This document shows positions 23,086 to 35,546 of a stretch of DNA of 64,000 nucleotides, piece after piece (position 1 is the first letter of the stretch; each line of letters opens with the position of its first letter). The position numbers were made by a program, and so were the translations under genes. A model generated the notes under the pieces. That model searched no databases, was not told the origin of the DNA, and saw only the letters and a program-made list of their open reading frames with translations. The stretch is from Pyronema omphalodes (lineage: Eukaryota; Ascomycota; Pezizomycetes; Pezizales; Pyronemataceae): assembly GCA_024516155.1 (NCBI GenBank), contig JAJJXM010000011.1, positions 529,501 through 593,500 on the forward strand, read 5' to 3'.

Positions 23086-23887
23086 CTACCGTCTGTACCA
23101 CATACGGGTAATCTTGGTGTTCCTCATCTTCTTCTGGAGCTGCATGATTCCGTAACAGAGAGCCTCGGAGGTGGGAGGGCATCCGGGGACGTAGACATCG
23201 ACCGGGACAATTCTGTCACATCCTCTAACAACTGAGTAAGAGTAGTGGTAGTATCCTCCTCCGTTGGCGCAAGATCCCATGGAAACAACCCATCTGGGTT
23301 CAGGCATCTGGTCGTAAACCTGTCTCAAGGCGGGTGCCATCTTGTTGGTGAGGGTTCCGGCAACAATCATAACATCAGACTGACGAGGCGAGGCACGGAA
23401 AATAATTCCCATTCTGTCCTGGTCGTAACGGGGAGTGGAAAGGTGCATCATCTCTACGGCGCAGCATGCGAGTCCGAAAGTCATGGGCCACAAAGATCCC
23501 TGACGCGCCCAGTTTGCCATGGTATCCAAGGTGGTCCTATCGTAGTCATATCGTCAGCTACGAATGCTCTCCCTTAGGTACGGGTGCTCGGGTGATCGCC
23601 GGAGGGGTATGCTGTGACGTACAAGGCATAGTCCATGACATTCTTGGGCTTCTCCTGTGAAGGGAGGGGAACCTCGCGGCGGGCGGGAAGGTCAGAGAGC
23701 GCATCCTGGATGGGAGCAACACTGGTTGCGAGGGCGGCGGGCTTCGTGGTGGAGATGGTACGGACAGCGAACTGTCTGCTCGGCAATGCCGCTGTGACAG
23801 GGTTAGCCGACCGGAATTCTCAAGATTTTGCCAGAAAAACATACAGCGAAGACCAAGCGCGGAAGTGCGTGCAGTAGAAGAGAACAT
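23086..23887 (-). CDS. NADH:ubiquinone oxidoreductase 20-kDa subunit (PSST/NDUFS7)
   Basis: Complex I subunit that holds iron-sulfur cluster N2, the last electron carrier before ubiquinone; mitochondrial matrix arm. It is 220 aa in exons 23887-23845, 23791-23623 and 23536-23086. Introns are 23792-23844 and 23537-23622. The second donor (GTACGT) is required because it joins KNVMDYAL to [12 protein letters not shown], the conserved family sequence. Cluster residues are visible in [19 protein letters not shown] and [10 protein letters not shown], plus the C-terminal [12 protein letters not shown]. The N-terminus [20 protein letters not shown] is a presequence. An in-frame ATG at 24022 could extend it by 45 residues, but the downstream start gives the typical form. 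Confidence 0.94.
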
Positions 23888-24514
23888 TGTTGCTTGTCGA
23901 AAGCTGAGTGGAGATGGCGGAGGGAAGGCGACACGGACGAACTGATATCCTGGACGAAGTGGCGATGACAATTGCTTAACGGCAGTGGTGCCAAGACGTT
24001 GCACCCCGCTAGCCCGCATCATGAATCATCACCGACTACGCGTAGGAATGATTATGAAGACGGTTGGCGGGGACGATTTTGGTCGCAGAGAGAAAATTAC
24101 TCAGGAAAAAAATATAGATCAGAATTTGTAATTATTTTGGAAACTGCGATAGCAAAAATCGACGCTATCAGCCCTACATGACGAAGACGATCTGGACTCC
24201 CTGGAACCCAAATGGCCGACGTCCCGAGCAACGACCAGTCGGCTTCCCCGCAATTCGCAAATCAGGATTGGGAGTCTCTGAGGAAGTTTATACTGCAGTC
24301 TGCGAATAAATTACCAATCAGTAGTAAATAGAGATATCAACCTCGAATAATATAAGATGTACAATGCAGCCACAATAAAATGCAGACAATTAATTGCATA
24401 GATTTGCATCGGATAAAAGTCAATTAGATTTGTAATACATGGTTGGAAAAATACAATTGTTGCTATCAAACAGACCGGCCGTTAAAAATATACAGGAACC
24501 CAAGCAGAACATCC
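23888..24514. other. intergenic
   Basis: 5' region of the PSST gene and 3' region of the next minus-strand gene. No further gene seen. Confidence 0.45.
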
Positions 24515-24857
24515 CTAAATGCTGTAGTTTGGCATCCGAGCGCTCTCTTCCGCTCTTCTAAGCATCTCCTCCTCATACACTGACTCCTTGCTCCGCCATT
24601 TATCAAAAGAAACATAAGCCGAGTTGGTCTTCTACAACACGATATTAATACCTTCCAATTACTTGGGAGTAGCTATGCCACAGTGGACTTACTCCAGAAG
24701 CGTTTTCATTATTTCGTGACTTGTTTAAGCTGCTCTCCTGGGCCTGTCTGACAGGCGTAGCTCTTGCCATTCCCGCTCCTTCAACTGGCATGGCGGCAGC
24801 AGTTGTCTTGTATCGGACCGCACCAAAGAGACGTTGAGCAGTTCTGATAGACTTCAT
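24515..24857 (-). CDS. small mitochondrial-type protein, unknown function
   Basis: 93 aa in exons 24857-24693 and 24631-24515. The 61-nt intron (24632-24692) is GTAAGT...GTAG, phase 0. The N-terminus MKSIRTAQRLFGAVRYKTTA is Arg-rich and acid-free, like a mitochondrial presequence. The middle is polar (ESSLNKSRNNENASG). The second exon gives KTNSAYVSFDKWRSKESVYE and ends in ERSARMPNYSI, a conserved-looking amphipathic tail. Both exons are open and phases agree, and the 3' exon ends at a clean stop. I do not recognise the family. It sits beside the complex I gene, in the same orientation. Confidence 0.6.
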
Positions 24858-27800
24858 AGTGTAATGTGTGAGAGAGTGTGTGTGGAAGAGTGTAATATAA
24901 GAGTTCAAGTGTGGATAAACTTCTAGCTGTCGAAACTGATGGGAAAATGTCGTCTATATATCCTTAATGCTACGTCATATTGTACTCTATCCATGTGATG
25001 CCCTAACAGCAATTGGATTTTGTTGAGCGTCGGTATATAGAACATGGTGGGATCGGGATATAACGGCATGGGGACAGATCGGAGTATGTCGGTGTGGTGT
25101 GAAGACGCACGTTCCGTCACTCGCATGGTTTACTGCGAGTACTTGCTACACACCTGCCTTGTGTGGACCCTGTCTGCTGCAGCATAGCACGCATCCATAG
25201 CCCCTACCCACATACCCACTTAACCACTATCACATACCTTATTCCAACCACAACTGCACTTCCAGCCGGCCCAACAGCAGCAAATAATGCAACTCGTAAC
25301 CTCTCTTCCGACTGTCCGCGAAGTAGAGTTTCGTCTTAAGTACCGTCGGTTGTGCAACCACGTTCGGGAATTGCCTATATCTATTCGCCTGTATGGAGTC
25401 GCCGGAAACAGGGCGCAGAGTAATCGCTCGATTGCTCGTCGCTACATACTTGCTTTGAAGCTGGTGATCCATTGATCTACGGAATTTGGGAAAGGAAAGG
25501 GGGGGGGGGGGGGGGTGTATTGTGAAGGTGTGGCCTGCAACCGCGGTAAAGTATGGCGAAGCATATCAAAGCAATAATTAACGAAGCATGGATAACAAAC
25601 TTCTATGGGCTGCTTGAACCCTAACTGTGGCCCAGTATTTGACGATGAATCCCCACATTTTTGAAATGTACTTCATGGGGCGTGCCTTAAGTATGGCACA
25701 CCCCATATAATTCGGACATAGCAATAGGAGAACTACAACCCCGGATATTCTCTCGTAAAGAGTAAGGCTTCAAGAGCCCTGCGATATCCTGATAGCAAAA
25801 TTTAATTATGATCATTGAAAGATATTTGGTTACTCATAGAAAGGAAGGCAGTAGTATTGGCATTTGCACTGATATGGGGGACAAAAGACGAGCGCAGTGA
25901 TACAACATGAGAGCTCCGGACTTACCCTTGTCTCCGAGTACAGTAAATCCAAGTGGGGCCCGCATCAGATATGGAGATCGGGTCGGGAGTGGGGTGGAGG
26001 GGGGGGCACATGTCATTGTACCATAAGTAGCATACGAAGCGACTGTGCAACCAATATTATTTTTGGACGAATCAAATAAAGGCAACAAAGTATAAGACGT
26101 CCGATAGATGGACACGCAAATCATAGGAACAAGTATATGTACTTCTTTTTATTTCCCACAACCCTGGTATTATGTTACTCATATCCCTAGCTAGGCCAAC
26201 GCGATGGCAATGCATCGCCTCCGTCTAGCTAGATGCGAAGACTAGAAACTTGAATTAAACATTGATATTCGGGTTCTACCGTGCGTACTGGTGACGACTC
26301 CTTAAGCGAGCTGTCCGTCTTCCGGGACGTAACGTCAGGAGTATTAAAGAGTATCACGAGTACAACAATTCTATGGAAACACGGGAGGCCTGAGAACCCT
26401 GGGAGTCCTTGGAGTCCTTGGAGTCCCGAGAGTCTTGCTCCAAGGAGGATTGTCGACCGCGGGGCAATCAACAATATTCGTGATGCAGGGCTATCAACGC
26501 GCGGGATCCAACGGGGGATGAAACTCAAGATCCAGACGTACAATGGTAGATGATGACCTGCAGATTTCCAGGCAAAGCAGCAGACAAAGCGGGATTCCCA
26601 AATCCTAAAGCCGAGAATTATGAATATGATCTTCATAACGGATTACTTACTTCAGGCTCTCTCCCCTCCCCGGATTTCAAATTGCCCTAAATTCAAATTC
26701 CCCATCCAAATCGTCATATCTTTATGAGATCTCAAGTTTCAGATCCCGGAGCTAACAGACAGAGCACGTGAGTAAGGCAATCAATCTCAATATCGATATC
26801 ATTCCAGCTGATAACAATAATTCCCAGCATTAGCATCTGCTATCAACATCATCATTTAAATTCTTTTTAAGCCTTCGTTACTCAAAATTCACTATGTATT
26901 CCCTCCTACTCGGCGATCTAGCGAGTAGGCATAACTACGATGCTCTATCTTATGGTTCCCGAGTCCAGACCTTCTGAATATGTATACGCCACAAAATCAG
27001 TTGCGCACAAAATTACGTCAAAAGTATTGAGTACAAACTCGGCCCGATAACAATTCTTGTCAGCTCAATCCTTCTATTCTATCCACACAAACACGACGAG
27101 CACCAACTTACCAGCAAACAAGCAAATAAATAATCAAACTCCCGAACGAATAATGAATTATCAGGAGATAAGCGAAGGCGCTCTTATAATCCATTTATAG
27201 AGCGGAATAAGGCCTGGACTCCAGACATCAGACAACGTCAGTGATGAGAACGTTACATATGCATTCCAAAGGCCTCATTAGAGTTTCCCAAAACAAAAAA
27301 AAAAAGCTTATGTATGCGGAGACATTAGCGTGGCAGTGTCCAGTCAAACCACGAGTTTCGTCTTACCATACACGCCTAGATACCACAAACATAAAACTTC
27401 GCTGTTTGACATTTCGACTCATCCGCTCCTTCTCGCCCCATTCTTTTCTACAAGCCAAGCGAATGCCGACGGGCCTAGTTTAATTAGAATCCATATGTTC
27501 TAGACCCTAGGTTTCACCGCAATACTAGTAAATTAGCGTAGAAAATGGCTATGGAAATAAGCCCTGAGCCCTGAATGAGCTTGCACTTATCTTGGTGGGA
27601 ACCTTCTTCGATGTGTACCTACAGCCCGCTACATAGGTTATTCCTCACTACATTAAATATGCACATTATCACTTAATATATCGAGTAGAGTACGTTTTAT
27701 TGAAATGCCCTATTGTAGCCAATATTACCCCCTTCTAACCATATGGTCGCGCACGAACGTACCCCAATGTAAGTACTAAGTAACCACCAGATAGTAATAC

Positions 27801-27884
27801 ATTCCTAATATGTGTATGAAACTAGCAAAGATATGATAATAGCCTATTATGTATTCTGATGTTTTAATCCTCCAACAGTTCAGC
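24858..27884. other. intergenic, 3 kb without a recognisable gene
   Basis: Open frames here (for example 26229-26636 minus, 27241-27483 plus) lack motifs and splice support. Visible low-complexity features are a G17 run near 25501-25516, a G-rich patch at 25990-26010, and a GGAGTCC repeat at about 26402-26430. Confidence 0.5.
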
Positions 27885-29782
27885 CTATTCCTCATCCTCG
27901 CACTGATACGACAAGCAATCAACACCCTGCAAGAATCTCCAAATCTGTGCATGCAAATGCAGGCCCGCTTGCTCACGCTCTTTCTCCAAGGTATATCGAG
28001 TCTTGGCCCAGTCACAAATAGTTGAGAACTGCGCTGTACTCAGCAAACCATCGGGATCGGCCTCGAGTCTGATGATTTCCCTCCAGATTTGTTCTGGTAA
28101 CTTTCCAGCAAGAATCTGCGACGATGTAATGGAATTAGATTTCACAAAGCTAGAATTGTGTGCCGAATCCGAAATCATGATGGTTGCCGGTGACACCTTA
28201 CGTGTTGGTGACTCCGGGGGGCTAGGAGAGCCATGATGTACCGTCGTTGCTGTCGTGCGCGATCCAGAATTTGGAGGTGCTGAAAAGTGACGTCTTCCAG
28301 ATCCTTTAAGAATCGCTTCAGATGGACCTGCATTGGGATCAAACAGAATTTGTCTCGCAATACAGAGGACTCTTAATGCAGTATGCCATAGCTTGACGCA
28401 GTGAGGACCGTTTGATTTGAGAAGCTCGCCTTCAATTTTGCTGCGTGCGCTCTCAAGTACGCGAATTGAACCAGTAGAGCCCTCATCCCTTAACTCAAAG
28501 GTAAGTCCTTTGGGCTGAGTGGTCTTCGGACGGACCTCATAGTGCTTTATTCCAGGCCCACGGGGAGCAAGATTCGGTTCCGGTTCAATTACAGTTACTG
28601 TTCTTCCATCTCTCAGAGCCTCAGCGGATTTGATGACTCTCGTTTGTAAATCCTTAGACTTCTCGTTCGGGTAGACAATTCCACGGCAGCCGGTGAGGTA
28701 GTATTTTTCAAGCACTTCGGCGGTTGTTGAATTTTTGCTCCCATCCATTAGATGGTATTTCATTATTCGCTCCGGCACTGGATGAGTCGGTAGAATATAT
28801 GAGAGATACAAGGCCATACAATCTGTTATCTCGACTTGAGAAAGGATGATGTATGGCACACTTCGAAGGCCACTGAGTATTGACAACTCCTGCACTGTCA
28901 CAATTGAAGTATGGTAAGTATGTGAAAAAGGAACCCTGGGAGAAGCAGCATACCATGCTCGAATTTAGAGGGACTTGTATTTAAACCAAAAGTAGTTAGG
29001 TTTTGTATCAGTTCATCCGAATCATCTTCGGTTTCGTCTTCCGAATTGTAATATTCCGCATCCGAACTGTCCGACTTTACGGATCTCCCTAGACGAGGAC
29101 GCGGGAGGTTGATAGGCTTTGATCTGGTGTGCACTTTCCACAGAATCTCAAAGCCATAGTTTCCAATGGGATTCTCCGAAAGATCCAATATACGTAGACA
29201 TGAAACCTAACCACCCTTTTAATATTGTCTCTGTAACCGGGGAAGTGATATAATAACCTCAGTAAAAGCCTCCAGGAACTCCTGCCAGCTTCTTGCATCT
29301 TCCTCCGTAACCACCGAGATAACGTTCTTCTTCAAATCAAGTTCCTTAAGGTGACGGCCGGCGAGTCTAATAACCTTCCCTAGATACTTGAGGCCGTTTG
29401 CCGATAGATTGCACTGGACCAGATGGATCTCCTCTAGACGTAATGTTCCCGAGTTGTCTAGTCCTTTCGGTTGTGACTGGTACGCTTCACACAGGCCTTC
29501 GCATACAACTCGAAGGCCATCATCACCAAGATTCTTCTCTTGTAGTTGGAGTCCGATACATCCATCACCTGTGGACTTTGTCGCAGCAACAGCCAGTTTT
29601 AGAATATCCGCTTTGATTACCGAGCCTAGTTCTTCGCCCACCTTTTTGCGCTGTGAAGATCGACATGAAGTTAGCGACACTCCACTTCCATGTTGAACGA
29701 AAGCTTCAAAATTCGGTAAAAAACGAAGCTCAAAGATGTGGGGGGTACATACGCTAGTGCAGCGCTTGTTAAACTTCACCAT
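27885..29782 (-). CDS. leucine-rich-repeat protein (RNI-like), unknown role
   Basis: 561 aa in four exons: 29782-29753, 29650-29258, 29206-28954 and 28894-27885. Introns are 29651-29752 (102 nt), 29207-29257 (51 nt, weak GTTATT donor) and 28895-28953 (59 nt), and all phases agree. Near the N-terminus, RNI-type leucine-rich repeats are visible: CIGLQLQEKNLGDDGLRVV, RLEEIHLVQCNLSANGLKYL, HLKELDLKKNVIS and CLRILDLSENPIGNYGFEIL; the third intron lies after an acidic linker (SSDAEYYNSEDETEDDSDE). The C-terminal half is helical and Ser/Pro-rich, ending WRFLQGVDCLSYQCEDEE. LRRs point to protein binding. Partner and pathway are unknown, and no F-box is visible. Confidence 0.75.
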
Positions 29783-31800
29783 TTTTTCCGGATCCGCAGC
29801 TGTCGAGAATGATAAATGAGGAAAAGCTAAGGCTGCGGTGCTGGGCTGACTGTTGTGGGGAAAGAATGATGTTGTAGCTGCTGTTGCTGTGATGTGTGAT
29901 GTGACAAGAGTAGTGTGCGAGGCGACAAGGTGGAAGCGCGACAGGTGTTGTTGCTTCAAGTTGAGATATGATGAGGTCGAACAGCTACACCAACCGTGAT
30001 AAGTCGACCCACCCACTTTAATGTACGGTAGGGAGTTGCATTCCACACTTCCCGCTTGCAACTTTGGAAGCAACGTGATTGCTACTATGTCATCACTGGA
30101 AGCTACAACCAGAACCCTCCGATAGACACAAATGCATAATTATGTTGAAACAGTGCAATAGAACCTACGAGAACATCACCAATATTGAATTCAAGTGCTT
30201 AGAACTTTTTGAATCGTACACAGAGGCATCTCCTCCAGGCAGTAAACTTGTTCTCAGGGGGTGCCGTAATAGGCAGGAAGTACAGCAGGATCCTCACAGC
30301 TGTGCCGCGCACAGAAAACAAATTTTAATGCTGGAAGGGTCACGTGGTGTCTTTGTAGCCTCACATTTCTATCATCATAATCTGTCTTTCGCACGGATTA
30401 TGCGAGTATGTTAACCATATTTCGCAACGTCGGATTGAGTTTTAAAATCCTTCCTTGGGAGTATCTAACTTGTGGACCCGTATGTTTCCAGGGATCATAT
30501 GATTAAACATGACGTCATACATCTCCATCCTATATACCTACACAGGTTGACTGTATATGAAGGATTGGTACATAAAAACATGACATACACCTATCCCTCG
30601 CTTTCAAAATTTCCAGTGATATGGTATGCATAATGAGAAATTTGTTAGCTGTTTGTTCAAATACTCACTGCGCATGTTCTATCCTATCCAATATCGCTGT
30701 CGATTCACTGCCAGGAATTTACAAGTTTCCAGGTTGTCCACCTTCAGCCCTTCCAGTAATTGATATCAATTACTTCAGAATACCTCTCCTATAAGCGAGC
30801 GTAAACCGCAGGGTCCGTAAAGTCCATGACGCCAAAATTCATATTGAATATTCTATTCCCCGTCTTCTTTATTGACAATTTGACAAGTATCCAAACCCCC
30901 TCTCAACATAAATCTCCTGTAAAAGGCTGTAACAGTGATTGCAAGATACTGTATACAATTTTTCCTCGCTTCTTCAATCATACTTCAACACACTCCAGCC
31001 TACAATCCCATAACCCATAACCCATAACCCATGACCAAAAAATACTTTCCTCCACTATGACTATGACTGAAGGGGTTCAAGAGTTCAAGAATTCAAGCAT
31101 CCAAGTTTCCATTCCAAACCCGGAGGCGAGCGCGAGGTAGACTTCACTAGCTGCCTAGCTCATCGGCTCACATGTGATCACTCGTTATCATATATGGCAG
31201 GGTATTATCTTTCTTTACGTACTTCTGGAATAACTTTTCTTGAGTAAGGAAAAAGGAAAACAAAAAGATAAGAGTGCAGAAGTATCTGGGTTTAGAAAGT
31301 TAGAAAAAAATAGAGACTACTATGAAATGATGCTTGTAGGTGCATAGAATGGGTGGGGGAGTTTAGATTTTCGGATCCTCTGTTGTAATTGTATGGAACT
31401 CATTTACAAGCTTCACGTATCATCATTCGAAGCTCAAGTAAGAATCAATCATGTCTGACGACTGATTCAGCACTCTAGTACTGGTCATTATTGTGGTTCT
31501 TTGAATGCCTGTTAAATACCGTACGTATTCAAACCTCTCACTTCACCCCGCACCCCACACCAGCCCCACACCCCGCACCCAGCCCCTCATAGACCACTTG
31601 CACAAACTGCACAAAATTCAGGAAGTAAAACTCCATTGTATTACTGTTGCTACATCCCAGAAACCCCTGATATTTACAGTTCAAAAACACAAAGACTAAA
31701 AAAAAAAAAAACTACTCATAACAATTCCATTAAACCTTGGGTATCATAAAGTCATTACTTACTGGTTCGCCCTGCGGCCTTCAAGCTTCTTGTCTCTTGG
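29783..31800. other. intergenic
   Basis: Promoter side of the LRR gene and about 1.9 kb of AT-rich DNA. Short open frames (30079-30414, 30826-31020, 31505-31699) are not supported. A CCCATAACCCATAACCCAT mini-repeat lies near 31010-31033. Confidence 0.5.
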
Positions 31801-31809
31801 GCCTGGGTT

Positions 31810-31892
31810 GCTCCTACTACAGCCACTACTTCAGCCACTACTTCAGCCACTACTTCAGCCACTACTACAACCACTACTACTACCACTACTAG
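31810..31892. repeat. 12-bp minisatellite (CAGCCACTACTT)n
   Basis: About six to seven imperfect copies, degenerating into CTACTAC triplets at the right side. It lies 3' of the minus-strand S/P-rich gene. Confidence 0.8.
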
Positions 31893-32009
31893 CTCTCTTT
31901 TCTCACCTCACTTTTCTATGTCCTCTTTGGCCTTGGCGAGCTTTATTATGCGTTACCCAGCGTTGCCTAGCTCAGACCTCGGCATAGCGTTCCGCTCAGA
32001 TCCAACGTT

Positions 32010-33158
32010 TTACCTCTCTCCCCTCCTCGTGCTTCCGCCGCCACTCGAACTGACACTTCCATCACCCGGCTGTAGACAACAACAAACACCTCCCATCACT
32101 CTCCACAGCTTTCCAAAAATACCGCCGCCCCTGCTATCCCTAGGTAGTGGACTATCCAGTCGATCCGGTGTCGGCATTCTATTCGGCACCGGGCCTGCCT
32201 CCGCTACCGGTGCTCTATGGAATGGGTGTGATGAAAGAGTGCCGTAGCTTCTGTTCATAGACGTTGGGGCTCGGAAGGCTTGTGGGCGCTGTGCATGAGG
32301 TGTGGAAAGGGTGGTTGATAGCTGGCCGGGGGAGCGGGAGAAGAAGGTTTGTAGAGCCGCGTGGGTAGGGTCTATGCTGAAGGGAGAAGACGGGTGGGAG
32401 TGGAGGGGTGCATCTGGGGGTTGTTAGTGGATATTCCCTCGGAAGCGCAGAGGTAATTAAGCGGGTGCATATAGCGTTTAGTTACACAGACCCAGGTATA
32501 TATTCAGGGTCCTTAGCGGCGGGAATGGGGGAGGCTTACTCGGTAGTGAAGAGATCCTGGGATGTAGTGGTTGTGTAGGGCTCGCATAATCATAAAACAT
32601 TTGGTCTCCGTATTCACTTTCGTCGGTGACGTAGCTGTTGTCTTGGTCATTATCGAGGTCGTCGAGGTCTTCGCGGATTTCTAGGGTTGTTTTGGATTTT
32701 TGTTCCGTGATTGTGTCGAGGAATCCTAGACTTGGGAAATCTCGAGGGTTTCCGTGGCCTCCGTGAATGGCTTGAGCTGCTTGGAGTTCACCACCTCGAT
32801 TCCTATTTGCGTCGCTATTTGCGTCATCATTTGCATGGTAATCAACTGCGTTATGGCTGTTCCCTCTAGTAGTACTACTTCGTCGCCGTTGGCTTTCCGA
32901 GTATAGTGCAAATACACTTTTAGTGCTGTTTAGATTGTCGAAAGTTGGATCGCGAGGAGCTTCGTTCCCACTTTCGCTTTCAACTGGAGAGGCGGAATAG
33001 ATACTAGGATGAGAGGAGTATCCATCTTCACTATCGTCCTGAGAGACGTGTTTGTGACGACGGGGAGGACTTGAAGGTGGAGAGATGCTGCGCGCGGGGG
33101 AGGGTCGGGTGTTTTCTTGCATTTGTCGCGGGGAACTGCAAGCGGCAGCTGCGGACAT
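32010..33158 (-). CDS. Ser/Pro-rich protein with C-terminal Cys cluster, unknown
   Basis: 340 aa in exons 33158-32540 and 32413-32010. The 126-nt intron (32414-32539, GTAAGC donor, CTAAC-containing acceptor region) joins HPRISSLP to NAPLHSHPSSPF in frame. The protein is mostly disordered: RSISPPSSPPRRH near the start, acidic DDLDNDQDNSYVTDESEY in the middle, and multiple SP/TP sites as for kinase targets. Near the C-terminus, GGGIFGKLWRVMGGVCCCLQ combines a short amphipathic helix with a Cys triplet, a pattern seen at palmitoylated membrane anchors (inference). I do not recognise the family. Confidence 0.65.
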
Positions 33159-33475
33159 GGCGTAGTTTCTCGAAATTAAGAGCTTGTTGAGCTTGAGGAC
33201 ATTGATGGTTAAGAAGAGGGAAAGCCGACAAAGAGTTGTAGAGCTCGTAAGGTAGTGGTAGTCGTTAGGTCATAATCATCGCGAAGTTTTGCAACGTTGG
33301 GATGCATTTGTGGACCCTTATCATTCACTGGGTTGTCACTTGACTGACGCAAGTGGCGGGCGGATTAACATGGATGCACAGACGGAGGGAGACACAGAAG
33401 AGGGACAGGACCAATGCAAGCTGATGCAGAAGGGGGGGAGGGGGAGTGATGAGCCGCTTGGGCTGAGCAGAGCAC
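33159..33475. other. promoter flank of the S/P-rich gene
   Basis: No gene seen. It leads into the 55-bp minisatellite. Confidence 0.4.
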
Positions 33476-33790
33476 GATGCATATCTGATGCAGATAGAGA
33501 GTTATGTATCACCTGGGTTAAGCAGAGCATGATGCATAACTAATGCAGACGGAGAGTTATGCATCACTTGGGTTGAGCAGAGCACGATGCATAACTGATG
33601 CAGACAGAGAGTTATGTATCACCTGGGTTAAGCAGAGCATGATGCATAACTAATGCAGACGGAGAGTTATGCATCACTTGGGTTGAGCAGAGCACGATGC
33701 ATATCTGATGCAGACATAGTTATGCATTACTTGGGTTGAGCACATAATGATGCATATCTGATGCAGACAGAGTTATGCATTACAGAAATG
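33476..33790. repeat. 55-bp minisatellite with alternating units
   Basis: Units start at GATGCATA at 33476, 33531, 33586, 33641, 33696 and 33749, so the period is 55 bp (53 at the end). Units 1/3 and 2/4 are more alike (TATGTATCACCTGGGTTAAG versus TATGCATCACTTGGGTTGAG), giving a 110-bp higher-order repeat. Each unit contains TGATGCATAAC and its inverse GTTATGCATCA or close variants. Confidence 0.9.
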
Positions 33791-34697
33791 ATGCATATAT
33801 TAATGCCAACAAAGCACGCTCTCCAAGGGACCCGTATTTCAAGCTATGCCGTATCTACGAAATCTCATCGCAGCCAGATCACTCGCATGTAATCTACATC
33901 TCGCCTCAAAGCTGGGCAGCTGGGCACACAGGTAGATCTGAACATATGGTTCGATACAAAACGCGGGGAAGCTCAAATGATCGATCCACAGCTACTTGGC
34001 GTACTATAAAACAGCGAGCCCTGCATATCATGTGATTTACCCGTCTATCATCACAATTCACGCGCAGTGTGCAGTGCCACGCTAAGAAGCCCCCGGACGC
34101 CAACACGACATCATCACCACGAACCACAATCTCAACTGCACAATATAGTCGAGATGAGGGCATCTGATATCGCGCACTTAACGCCTTTTCATCTGCACAA
34201 CCAAACTGTCAAAACATTTTCTCCAACCCGACTGCGACAGCACCTTCCACATCATTATGATTGAACGCCCCCGGCGTCCACATACCGATGCCCACAACAA
34301 TGACTACCTAGCCATGGGTCAGCATCTAACAGCCACCTTTCCCGAACCAACCCCCGTATTTCGATCCAACATTCCAAGTCCACGATTCTGGGGATCTCTA
34401 TCCGTCTAGAATATGCACGGAACTTCTAGTTGCCACCTCCTTCCCTTAACCTTGACTATGAGAGGCTAGACGCTGTGCTCCTGTGATGTAGGAACGGATA
34501 ATGGGATGCCTCTAACCAACCCCTCGTACCGGATAGATGAGAGTCAAGTGCCACTCGAAATAATAGAGGCCTTATTTATGTCTCAGATTGTGCCCACATT
34601 TTCATTATTTCCTTCAGGACTCCAGAAAAATTGCAGAAATCTTCATCAAATCTTCAAGACACGAATCACCAAAGACAACCAATCATCAACAATCACT
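33791..34697. other. intergenic / 5' flank of F-box-ankyrin gene
   Basis: No separate gene seen. An in-frame upstream ATG at 34506 would lengthen the F-box protein by 64 residues without a recognisable domain. Confidence 0.4.
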
Positions 34698-35546
34698 ATG
34701 CTTGCCAGCCTTCCTCCAGAGCTCCTCCTACTCGTCGCCGAGTCACTTCCGGATATTTCCAGCCTCTGCTCTCTCCTCTTGACGAACCACACCTTTTACT
34801 CTCTCCTCTCTCCCCGGCTCCTTCCAACGATGCAAATCATAACCCAGCTTCCACCCCTAGAAATTCTCTCCCTCATAACCTCCCCCACCTCTCTTCAAAA
34901 AGCCATATTCCACTTCAAGCCATCAATTCACGATCTCACCCTTCTTTTACATTCTTCTATTACGCACCAACGTCCCGGCCTTCTCCCCTGTCTTCTCAAG
35001 TCCGGCGCCGACCCAAACACACCCATCCACGGCATCCCCGCAATACATCACGCCCTCAACACAGCCTGCGACATATTCGACACCTATCCGGACATCAACC
35101 CACGCTGCGAAACAAATTACGCCACAAACAACCCCAACCCCAACCCCAACTCCATCTTCTCTCATCCCATACCCACTCTCAGTACCCTCTCCACCACTCT
35201 CGAATATCTTCTCTCCTCCGCCGCCAATCCTAATACCTTCTACGAAGGACTCACCCCATTACATATCGCCACCCTCTCTAACCTTCCATCTATAGTATCG
35301 CTTCTGCTTAGTTACAAAGCGGATATAAATGCTCTGGTACAGGAGGAAATGATGACGGCCCTACATATTGCCGCGGGAAATGGGTTTGGTGATGTGGTAA
35401 AGGTGCTGGTTAGGGAAGGCGCGGATACCGGGGTTGTTTCTAGGTATGGGAGGCCGAGGGATTGTTGGGTTAAGTGGAGAGAGGCGGAGGGGTGTGTGAC
35501 AATTCAGGGAAATGAAAAGGAGGGGGAGGTTATGGAGTTGTTATGA
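34698..35546 (+). CDS. F-box and ankyrin-repeat protein
   Basis: 282 aa, single exon. Residues 1-45 (MLASLPPELLLLVAESLPDI, SSLCSLLLTNHTFYSLLSP) form an F-box-like motif, which recruits Skp1 in SCF ubiquitin ligases. Ankyrin repeats follow: PGLLPCLLKSGADPN, a degenerate copy around TLEYLLSSAANPNTFYEG, LTPLHIATLSNLPSIVSLLL and MTALHIAAGNGFGDVVKVLV. A (NP)n run lies between the first two. The ATG at 34698 is preferred because the F-box starts there; the frame continues upstream to an ATG at 34506. It is an expanded fungal family, and its substrate is unknown. Confidence 0.8.
   Translation: MLASLPPELLLLVAESLPDISSLCSLLLTNHTFYSLLSPRLLPTMQIITQLPPLEILSLITSPTSLQKAIFHFKPSIHDLTLLLHSSITHQRPGLLPCLLKSGADPNTPIHGIPAIHHALNTACDIFDTYPDINPRCETNYATNNPNPNPNSIFSHPIPTLSTLSTTLEYLLSSAANPNTFYEGLTPLHIATLSNLPSIVSLLLSYKADINALVQEEMMTALHIAAGNGFGDVVKVLVREGADTGVVSRYGRPRDCWVKWREAEGCVTIQGNEKEGEVMELL

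Noticed and set aside
26229..26636. 135-residue minus-strand open frame
   Set aside because: It contains a simple GGAGTCC-type repeat, and no domain or splice signals support it.
33476..33790. CRISPR-like array
   Set aside because: Units are contiguous 55-bp tandem copies without unique spacers, and the genome is eukaryotic.
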